A stretch of DNA of 64,000 bases from contig NZ_JNYQ01000008.1 of NCBI RefSeq assembly GCF_000717245.1, forward strand, positions 62,001-126,000, in the 5' to 3' direction. The notes beneath the pieces were generated by a model. It was not told where the DNA came from. It did not search any database and saw nothing but the letters and a program-made list of their open reading frames with translations. A program made the position numbers and the translations under genes. How positions within the stretch are numbered: the first letter of the stretch is position 1; each line of letters begins with the position of its first letter. The DNA comes from Kitasatospora papulosa. Lineage in GTDB: Bacteria > Actinomycetota > Actinomycetes > Streptomycetales > Streptomycetaceae. Shown here in pieces: positions 56,051 to 62,720 of the stretch.

Positions 56051-57049
56051 TCAGCGCCCTTCGCGCAACCCGAGGACGTACGCCGCGGTCAGAGCCACGG
56101 CGCGGTCCTCGTCCCGGGAGAGGTCCGCGAGGGCCCGTGACGCCGTGCTCCCCGGGATGCCCGCGAGCGCCTCCGTCAGCCGTCTGCGGGCGGTCGGTCC
56201 GGCCACCCCGCGGGCGAGACGGCCGACCAGCCTCGAAGCGATGTGCTCCGCGGACTCGGCGCTGCCCGCCAGGGCGCTCAGCACGTCGGCCGCGTCGGCG
56301 TCGTTCGCCTCCTCGGCGACCATGTCGACGAGGGTCGGGACGGCATCGGGGACTCCGCGCGCCCCGAGCTCCAGCGCGGCGTACCTGCGGACCACGACAT
56401 CGGGGTGGGTGAGGGCGTCTCCCAGCAGGTCGGTCGTCCGGCCGCCCGGAATCCCGGCGAGCGACCTGACGGCACGTTGCCTGACCTCGGGCGCGGGAGA
56501 CGCGAGCTCTTCCGCCAGCAGCTCCGGCCCCCTGTCGCCCGATTGCGCCAGAGCCCACCGAAGGGCTCCGGCGACGTTCTGGTCACTCTCCCCCAGTACC
56601 GCCTCGACCAGTGCCTCCACCGGAACCTCGTCGACCGACGACAGCGCCGCGCGCTGGCGCGTCCCCGCGCTCGTCGATCCCAGCGCGTGCAGGAGCGTGA
56701 CGGTCTGGAGGACGTCCTGCCAGTCGGCGGGCTCCGCGGCGCCGATACGGCGAAGCCGCGTGAGCAGCTCCGTCTCCGACTCGATGCGTTCACGGGTCCG
56801 GAGGATGAGGTCGTCGACGAGCTCGGACGGCGTGAAGCCGGGGTCCTCGAGCGCACGGCCGACGTCACGGAGCGAGAGGCCCAGGGACCGCAGGCTCTCG
56901 ACATGGAAGATCCGCCGGATGTCGTCGCCGGAGTACTCGCGGTATCCGTTGCCGGAACGGCCGGTCGGGCGTACGAGACCGAGCGACTCGTAGTGCCTGA
57001 GCATCCGGGCGCTGACTCCCGACCGCCGTGCCACCTCACCGATCAGCAC
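56051..57049 (-). CDS. MerR-family regulator with C-terminal HEAT repeats
   Basis: 332 residues from a GTG at 57049. N-terminal MerR: VLIGEVARRSGVSARMLRHYESLGLVRP with the wing YREYSGDDIRRI and dimerisation LRDVGRALEDPG. After a linker helix, residues about 140-330 are four or five HEAT-like repeats (LLAEELASPAPEVRQRAVRSLAGIPG, LLGDALTHPDVVVRRYAALELGARG, LVDMVAEEANDADAADVLSALAG). HEAT domains normally bind protein partners. Six bases downstream of the HEAT protein gene, so they form an operon, and both repeat regions resemble each other. Likely senses a ligand or protein through HEAT rather than Cys motifs. Confidence 0.88.
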   Translation of the reverse strand: MLIGEVARRSGVSARMLRHYESLGLVRPTGRSGNGYREYSGDDIRRIFHVESLRSLGLSLRDVGRALEDPGFTPSELVDDLILRTRERIESETELLTRLRRIGAAEPADWQDVLQTVTLLHALGSTSAGTRQRAALSSVDEVPVEALVEAVLGESDQNVAGALRWALAQSGDRGPELLAEELASPAPEVRQRAVRSLAGIPGGRTTDLLGDALTHPDVVVRRYAALELGARGVPDAVPTLVDMVAEEANDADAADVLSALAGSAESAEHIASRLVGRLARGVAGPTARRRLTEALAGIPGSTASRALADLSRDEDRAVALTAAYVLGLREGR

Positions 57050-57055
57050 TGCCTG

Positions 57056-57724
57056 TCATCCCTCCTGACCGGTCACCCCGAGGGCGACGACGCGCTTCGC
57101 CTCCTCGATCGCGGACTCGAACCGGCTGTCGGGGTCACGCACCAGCCTGTCCGTGGCGATCGCGTGCGCCCGCACGCGCGGGTCGGGATCCGTCCTCGCC
57201 GCGTGCACGACCGGCAGGACCGTGTCACCGAGCGCCATGAGCGCCCTGCTGAGACTCAGCTGCGTCTCCCGTTCTCCGCGCCCGAGCTGTGTCGACAGTA
57301 CTGCGGCCAACTCGTGCTCCTCACCCTCCGGGACGAGCACGACCGCTGCGCGCCAGGCGCTCCGGACGACCTCGTCGTCGGCGTCGGACAGGAGCTTTCG
57401 GGTGATCGCGGGCCAGGCCCGGCGGTCCCCGATCTTGGACAGCGTGTGCAACGCCTGGCTCCGTGCCTGCGCGCGCTCCGCGCGGACCTCCTCGACGAGT
57501 ACCGGCACCGTCACCGGAGCCGGGTGGCGGGTGAGCGCCCAGGTGAGCATGTCGCGCACATGGAACTCCGTTTCCACCGCGCATCGTTCGACGAGCATGC
57601 CGACGAAGCGCGGGTCAGGGCTCGTACCGACGGCCAGCGCCGCCCGGAGCCTTACGGACGGACGAGGGTCCCCGAGCCCCTGAAGAGCTCGGGTCGTGGC
57701 TCCGTCCTGCTTCTGCGTGGTCAT
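57056..57724 (-). CDS. HEAT-repeat protein
   Basis: 222 residues from ATG 57724 with a perfect GGAGGT site. It consists almost entirely of HEAT repeats: LQGLGDPRPSVRLRAALAVG, MLVERCAVETEFHVRDMLTWALTRH, LVEEVRAERAQARSQALHTLSKIG, KLLSDADDEVVRSAWRAAVVL. The repeats are homologous in style to those in the MerR protein of the same operon. Possible role: partner or antagonist of the regulator's sensing domain. Confidence 0.85.
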   Translation of the reverse strand: MTTQKQDGATTRALQGLGDPRPSVRLRAALAVGTSPDPRFVGMLVERCAVETEFHVRDMLTWALTRHPAPVTVPVLVEEVRAERAQARSQALHTLSKIGDRRAWPAITRKLLSDADDEVVRSAWRAAVVLVPEGEEHELAAVLSTQLGRGERETQLSLSRALMALGDTVLPVVHAARTDPDPRVRAHAIATDRLVRDPDSRFESAIEEAKRVVALGVTGQEG

Positions 57725-57751
57725 CCGGCCACCTCCTTCAGCCACACCGAA

Positions 57752-57774
57752 GACCTTGTCATCGTGTCAAGGTC
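57752..57774 (-). promoter_or_regulatory. MerR-type operator of the HEAT/MerR operon
   Basis: GACCTTG, a 9-base spacer and CAAGGTC make a perfect 7-9-7 inverted repeat 28 bp upstream of the first gene. Overlapping TTGACC/TTGACA elements on the minus strand give a long-spacer promoter, the typical arrangement for MerR activators, and imply autoregulation. Confidence 0.7.
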
Positions 57775-57877
57775 AAGCGTTGCCGTGCGGCCGGACCGGA
57801 CCGCGCCATTCCCGCTGCCGGGGTCGCCCGCCGCCCCACCCCGGCTTCCGCGGCCCTCCGGAAGGCGCGGGATCTCA

Positions 57878-57883
57878 TTGACA
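57878..57883 (+). promoter_or_regulatory. -35 element of the leader peptide/LLM unit
   Basis: A perfect TTGACA lies 31 bp upstream of the leader ORF. The matching -10 is weak (GAGACT near 57901). Between 57725 and 57877 nothing else was recognised. Confidence 0.4.
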
Positions 57884-57913
57884 ATCCCGACGGCCCCACC
57901 GAGACTCGACCGC

Positions 57914-57985
57914 ATGGACGAGGTTCAGCCCCTGCTCAGCGAGCGCTGTCGCCACCTCCTCCGCGCTGCCGGCACCGGGTGTTGA
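57914..57985 (+). CDS. Putative cysteine-type leader peptide
   Basis: 23 codons (ATG 57914), encoding DEVQPLLSERCRHLLRAAGTGC. The C-terminal part, RCRHLLRAAGTGC with Cys as the last residue, resembles the short Streptomyces peptides (RRRHVDLLRVAGxxC) found ahead of sulfur and cysteine metabolism genes, thought to sense Cys-tRNA. It contains two TGT Cys codons. The next gene is an LLM monooxygenase of the alkanesulfonate type, consistent with attenuation of a sulfur-scavenging gene. Similarity is partial and from memory, so the assignment is tentative. The stretch 57986-58260 has no other feature that I recognise. Confidence 0.5.
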   Translation: MDEVQPLLSERCRHLLRAAGTGC

Positions 57986-58260
57986 CCTTCACCCCGCTCC
58001 TGCCCCCGCGGCCTCCGCTCCCCCACCGCTGATCCCCCTCCGCCGACCTGTGCGGATCGGGCGCCGTGGATCCCCGAGCGGCACGGTCCCGTCGCACCGC
58101 TCCTTCTTGTCCGCCGGCCGACCCGGCACGGCACAGCCGGCCCTCGTGGGGCCCGGGACAGGGGCGACGGTCCCGCCCCGCTCGGCGCCCCTTCCCTCCC
58201 CCACCACCGTCCCGGCCTGCCGCGCTCCGGCCCGGGGGCCGCCAGCGATCGGAAGACGCG

Positions 58261-59355
58261 ATGAGCCCGAAGTTCCTCTGGTACATCCCCAACACCGTCG
58301 AGCCGGGGCACCGGGGTGCAGACACGACAGCCGGCTGGGGGTCCGTCGAGTACTCGACCGCCCTCGCACACGCCGCGGAGGCACACGGCTGGAGCGGCGC
58401 GCTGCTCGGCACCGGCTGGGGGCGCCCGGACACCTTCACGGTGGCCACGGCGCTCGCCGCGCGCACCACGACGTTCGAGCCCCTGATCGCGGTGCGTCCC
58501 GGCTACTGGCAGCCCGCCCAGTTCGCGGGGGCGGCCGCCACCCTCGATCAGCTCAGCCGCGGCCGGGCCCTGTTCAACATCGTCAGCGGAGCGGACGACC
58601 TCGGCGCCTACGGCGACACGACGGTCGAACCGGCCCGGCGGTACGCGCGGACACGGGAGTTCCTGTACCTCCTGCGCCGCCTGTGGACCGAGGAGAACGT
58701 CACGTACAGCGGCGAGTTCTTCCAGGTCACCGGCTCCACGGTCGCGCCCCGTCCGTACGCGGCCGGCGGGAGGACACACCCCACGCTCTACTTCGGCGGC
58801 GCCTCCCCGGCCGCCGAACGGGTGTCGGCGGCCGAGGCGGACGTCCAGCTCTTCTGGGGCGAGCCACTCGACGGAGTCGCCCGACGCATCGAGCGTCTGC
58901 GGGCGTTGAGCGGGGAAGTGGGACGCAGGCACAAGCCCCTGGAGTACGGACTGCGGATCACCACGCTGGTACGTGACACCACCGAGGAGGCGTGGCAGGC
59001 CGCCGAGGAGAAGGTCGCCGCCCTGGCCGCCTCCGACGGAGCCGCCTGGACAGGCCACCGGGGGGCGGTGGGACAGCGGCGGCTCCTCGACCTCGCCACG
59101 CGGGGCGAGGTCCTCGACACCTGCCTCTACACGACGCCGGGCAGGTACGGGGCCGCCGGGGCGGCGACCACCTGGCTGGTCGGTTCACCCGGCGACGTCG
59201 CCACCGCCCTGGAGGGCTACCGCAAGCTCGGCATCACCCACTTCATCCTCTCCGACACCCCTTACCAGCAGGAGATCAGCCGGATCGGCGACCAGGTGCT
59301 CCCCTTGCTGCGCGCGGGGTCCCGGCCGCGCGAGGGGGGCGTACGGACACCGTGA
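58261..59355 (+). CDS. LLM-class FMN-dependent monooxygenase, alkanesulfonate monooxygenase (SsuD) type
   Basis: 364 residues. Family features: FLWYIPNTVEPGH, GWSGALLGTGWGRPDTFTVA, GRALFNIVSGADDLGAYGD, and EEAWQAAEEKV later, with a C-terminal substrate-strand IGDQVLPLL. This is the SsuD-like branch, which cleaves C-S bonds of organosulfonates with FMNH2 and O2, releasing sulfite. FMNH2 is supplied by a separate reductase not present here. Start ATG 58261 with GGAAG upstream. The preceding leader-like ORF suggests sulfur-limitation control. Confidence 0.88.
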   Translation: MSPKFLWYIPNTVEPGHRGADTTAGWGSVEYSTALAHAAEAHGWSGALLGTGWGRPDTFTVATALAARTTTFEPLIAVRPGYWQPAQFAGAAATLDQLSRGRALFNIVSGADDLGAYGDTTVEPARRYARTREFLYLLRRLWTEENVTYSGEFFQVTGSTVAPRPYAAGGRTHPTLYFGGASPAAERVSAAEADVQLFWGEPLDGVARRIERLRALSGEVGRRHKPLEYGLRITTLVRDTTEEAWQAAEEKVAALAASDGAAWTGHRGAVGQRRLLDLATRGEVLDTCLYTTPGRYGAAGAATTWLVGSPGDVATALEGYRKLGITHFILSDTPYQQEISRIGDQVLPLLRAGSRPREGGVRTP

Positions 59356-59560
59356 CTCCCGCCGGTCCGGTACGCCGGGGAAAGGATCCGGCACAGCGGC
59401 GTCGCCTCGGAAAGCCGACAGCCGTTCGGGGGACGGCGGCGACACCGTGGCAGCGTCCCGGTCGCCGATCGTCCGTACCTCATAAGGTCGGGAGCGCGTT
59501 CCATCCCGGCGGTCGGCCGAACCGCCGGGGACCACGAGACCGGAAGCGGGCGGAGCAACG

Positions 59561-61000
59561 ATGAGCAGCACAGCGCAGATCGGTGTCACAGGACTTGCCG
59601 TCATGGGACGGAACCTGGCCCGCAACTTCGCACGCAACGGATACACGGTCGCTCTGCACAACCGCACGGCCGCGCGTACCCGCGAACTCGTCGAACAGTT
59701 CGGCGACGAGGGCGACTTCATCGCCACCGAGAGCGCCGAGGACTTCGTGGCGGCCCTGGAGCGGCCACGACGCCTGGTCGTCATGGTGAAGGCCGGAGAG
59801 GCCACGGACGCGGTGATCGCGGAGTTCGCGCCTCTCCTGGAACCCGGCGACGTGATCATCGACGGCGGCAACGCGCACTTCGCGGACACGCGGCGCCGGG
59901 AGCGGGAACTGCGCGAGCGGGGACTGCACTTCGTCGGAACCGGTATCTCCGGCGGCGAGGAGGGTGCGCTCGACGGGCCGAGCATCATGCCGGGCGGCAG
60001 CAGGGAGTCCTACGACTCACTCGGCCCGATGCTGGAGCAGGTCTCCGCCAAGGCCAAGGACGGCGCGCCGTGCGTGACGCACATCGGGCCGGACGGCGCC
60101 GGGCACTTCGTGAAGATGGCGCACAACGGTATCGAGTACGCGGACATGCAGCTCATCGGCGAGGCGTACCAGCTGCTCCGTGACGTGGCGGGCTACTCCC
60201 CCGCGCAGATCGCGGACATCTTCCGCACCTGGAACACCGGGCGCCTGGACTCCTACCTCATCGAGATCACCGCGGACGTGCTCTCCCACACCGATGCGGC
60301 GACCGGGAAGCCCTTCGTGGATGTCGTACTCGACCAGGCGGAGCAGAAGGGGACCGGCCGCTGGACCGTGCAGATCGCCCTCGACCTGGGCGTTCCCGTA
60401 TCGGGCATCGCGGAGGCCGTCTTCGCCCGCTCGGTGTCCGGCCACGCCGCTCTCCGTGCCGCCTCACGCCACCTGGCCGGGCCGACCGCCCGCCCACTCG
60501 GCAAGGACGAGGCGGCGGCCTTCGCCGACCAGGTCGAGCAGGCGCTGTACGCCTCGAAGATCGTCGCCTACACCCAGGGCTTCCACGAGATCGCGGCGGG
60601 CAGCGAGCAGTACGACTGGAACATCGACCTCGGCAGGGTCGCCGCGATCTGGCGCGGCGGATGCATCATCCGGGCCGCTTTCCTCGACAGGATCACCAGC
60701 GCCTACGAGGCGCAGCCCCGGATGCCGAGCCTCCTCTCCGACAAGGGCTTCGCCGAGGAGATCGCCGCGGCACAGGACGACTGGCGCAGCGTGATCGCCA
60801 CCGCCGTCACCCAGGGCGTCCCCACCCCCGCCTTCGCCACCACCCTCGCCTACTACGACTCGCTGCGCGCCGAACGCCTCCCCGCCGCCCTCACCCAGGG
60901 CCAGCGCGACTACTTCGGCGCGCACACCTACCACCGCGTCGACCGCGACGGCACCTTCCACACCCTCTGGGGCGGCGACAGGAGCGAGGTCGAGAGCTGA
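59561..61000 (+). CDS. gnd: 6-phosphogluconate dehydrogenase (decarboxylating)
   Basis: 479 residues, full length. NADP site GVTGLAVMGRNLARNFARNG, substrate-binding IIDGGNAHFADTRRRER, GISGGEEGALDGPSIMPGG, catalytic Lys/Glu region GHFVKMAHNGIEYADMQLIGE, and C-terminal GQRDYFGAHTYHRVD. Oxidises 6-phosphogluconate to ribulose 5-phosphate with CO2 and NADPH in the pentose phosphate pathway, cytoplasmic. Start ATG 59561 with GGAG upstream. Monocistronic; followed by a hairpin. Confidence 0.97.
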   Translation: MSSTAQIGVTGLAVMGRNLARNFARNGYTVALHNRTAARTRELVEQFGDEGDFIATESAEDFVAALERPRRLVVMVKAGEATDAVIAEFAPLLEPGDVIIDGGNAHFADTRRRERELRERGLHFVGTGISGGEEGALDGPSIMPGGSRESYDSLGPMLEQVSAKAKDGAPCVTHIGPDGAGHFVKMAHNGIEYADMQLIGEAYQLLRDVAGYSPAQIADIFRTWNTGRLDSYLIEITADVLSHTDAATGKPFVDVVLDQAEQKGTGRWTVQIALDLGVPVSGIAEAVFARSVSGHAALRAASRHLAGPTARPLGKDEAAAFADQVEQALYASKIVAYTQGFHEIAAGSEQYDWNIDLGRVAAIWRGGCIIRAAFLDRITSAYEAQPRMPSLLSDKGFAEEIAAAQDDWRSVIATAVTQGVPTPAFATTLAYYDSLRAERLPAALTQGQRDYFGAHTYHRVDRDGTFHTLWGGDRSEVES

Positions 61001-61025
61001 CCGGCACCCCGCGGAGACAGCGGAA

Positions 61026-61047
61026 TCCGGCCGGCAGCCCGGCCGGA
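61026..61047 (+). terminator. Hairpin after gnd
   Basis: TCCGGCCGG and CCGGCCGGA pair perfectly around a CAGC loop, 26 bp past the stop. Confidence 0.75.
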
Positions 61048-61114
61048 CACCTGCATCCTCTAAGATCCACATCTGTTGGAGCTGGAGCAGGTCTGCGAGG
61101 AAACGACTCACCCC

Positions 61115-61987
61115 ATGTCCGAACGGACCGCCGCGCGGTTACGGCGCAGGCTCGCCGCACACAGCCGCCGCGTCGTGGACTCCGGCGCGTTCACCACCAC
61201 CGTGTTCTGCCTGATCACAGCCAACGCCGCGCTGTTGGGCGTCGAGACCTACACCGGCGTCGTACACCAGTGGCACGCGGCCCTGAAGGCTGCCGAGCAT
61301 CTCTTCCTCGCGGCCTTCACCGCCGAGATCCTGCTGCGCGCCGCCGCCCACGCCGACCGCCCCGGAGACTTCTTCCGCGACCCGTGGAACGTCTTCGACC
61401 TGCTCGTCGTCACCGTGGCCTTCGTGCCGTTCGCCCGCGAGAACGCCACCGTGCTCCGGCTCCTGCGCCTGGCCCGGGTGCTGCGCGCCGCGCGATTCCT
61501 CCCGCAGTTGCGCATCGTGATCGTCGCCGTCGGCAAGAGCTTGCCCGGCACACTGAGTTTCCTGCTCGTCGGGGCACTCCTGCTGTACGTGTACGCCATG
61601 GTCGGCTGGGTCTTCTTCGCCGATGACGATCCCGAGCACTACGGGTCCCTCGGTCGCGCGGTCCTCACCCTTTTCCTGCTCATGACCCTCGACGGCCTCG
61701 GTGACGCGGTCCGGGCCGGGCTGGAGATCTCCCGCTGGTCCATCCTTTACTTCGCCTCCTTCGTCCTGCTCGGATCGTTCGTCCTGGTCAACCTCCTCAT
61801 CGGTGTCGTCATCAACTCCCTGCAGGAGGCGAGCGCCCTCGAAGCCGGGCAGGACCGCCCCGTCCCCGCGCAGCCTCCGCCCGCGGAGGAATCGATCCTG
61901 GCACTACGGGCCCGGATCGCCGACGCGCGCCGGACTCTGGACGACCTCGAAGCCGGCCTGGAGCCCTCGGTGCCACCCCGCCGCTGA
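61115..61987 (+). CDS. Voltage-gated-type ion channel protein
   Basis: About 290 residues from ATG 61115 (a TTG at 61076 would add 13). Six helices of the NaChBac/Kv kind: S1 FTTTVFCLITANAAL, S2-S3 around DPWNVFDLLVVTVAFVPF, S4 RLLRLARVLRAARFLPQLR with Arg every third residue, S5 LPGTLSFLLVGALLLYVYAMVGWVFF, and S6 LVNLLIGVVINSLQEA. The pore filter reads LLMTLDGLGD instead of the TLESW of bacterial sodium channels. A C-terminal coiled-coil-like tail ends the protein. Forms a tetrameric channel; ion selectivity is uncertain because of the altered filter. Confidence 0.82.
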   Translation: MSERTAARLRRRLAAHSRRVVDSGAFTTTVFCLITANAALLGVETYTGVVHQWHAALKAAEHLFLAAFTAEILLRAAAHADRPGDFFRDPWNVFDLLVVTVAFVPFARENATVLRLLRLARVLRAARFLPQLRIVIVAVGKSLPGTLSFLLVGALLLYVYAMVGWVFFADDDPEHYGSLGRAVLTLFLLMTLDGLGDAVRAGLEISRWSILYFASFVLLGSFVLVNLLIGVVINSLQEASALEAGQDRPVPAQPPPAEESILALRARIADARRTLDDLEAGLEPSVPPRR

Positions 61988-62148
61988 TCACGGCGTCCCG
62001 TGTTGCGCGGCGACACGGTGGCCGCCCAGCGGGCGAGTCCGGCAACGGCCGGTCGCGCGTCGCCCGGCCGGGCCGGGCCGGGGTGCGGCCGGGAACGCGA
62101 TGTGGGTAAGTGGCAGGGAGCCACGTCCACCACCCACGGAGGGCGCGT

Positions 62149-62673
62149 ATGTCCGACGCCGTACGGGAACCTGTCGTGGTCCGGCCCGTCGTGGCGCGGC
62201 TGACCGGTGCCGCGGTGGTCCTGGTCGCGACGGTCGAGCCGGGCGGGGAATGCCACGCCGCAGACGGCGCCACCGGCCTGCCGGACGGTTCCTCACACCC
62301 CCCGCTGCCGCTGCCCGCGGACGCGCGGGATTGTCCGACCGCGGTGAGCCAGGCCCTCAACCGCCTACGGCCGGCGGGTGTCGACGGGCCGAATCGGCTG
62401 CTGCTGGGCGCCGAGGCGACCGGGGCCTCCGACCACGGCTACCCGGTCGCCACCCATCCGGCCCGGCAGCTCGACGGACCGATCCTGTGGGCGCCGGCCG
62501 TGAAGGGCGGGGTCCCGCTGTCCACGCGCGGCGGCGATGTCGAGCTGTGCCTGGGACAGGACCTGTCCATCGGGTATCTGGACCACGACGCGACAAGCAC
62601 CCGGCTCCACTTCCACCAGCCGTTCACCTTCCGGATGCCGGCGCCCGAGGCCGTCGTGTCCCTCATCGCCTGA
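62149..62673 (+). CDS. C-terminal half of a family 1 encapsulin shell protein (probable remnant)
   Basis: 174 residues from ATG 62149 (GGAGG six bases upstream). From about residue 50 the sequence aligns with the second half of family 1 encapsulins (compare Mycobacterium Cfp29): SHPPLPLPADARDCPTAVSQ, ALNRLRPAGVDGP, SDHGYPV, LDGPILWAPAV, STRGGDVELCLGQDLSIGY, LDHDATSTRLHF. Typical shells are about 265 residues; the first about 100 (N-arm and start of the P domain) are replaced by unrelated sequence and a few residues before SDHGYP are missing. No DyP or ferritin-like cargo gene is adjacent. It is probably nonfunctional as a shell, though it retains a good ribosome-binding site. Confidence 0.8.
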   Translation: MSDAVREPVVVRPVVARLTGAAVVLVATVEPGGECHAADGATGLPDGSSHPPLPLPADARDCPTAVSQALNRLRPAGVDGPNRLLLGAEATGASDHGYPVATHPARQLDGPILWAPAVKGGVPLSTRGGDVELCLGQDLSIGYLDHDATSTRLHFHQPFTFRMPAPEAVVSLIA

Positions 62674-62720
62674 GAGCGCCGACCCGCGCGGCTCTCACCA
62701 AGCCGACCTGCGAGGCTCCC

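Noticed and set aside
59356..59560. Possible small gene between the LLM monooxygenase and gnd
   Set aside because: No start with an RBS and no conserved-looking sequence; probably the gnd promoter region.
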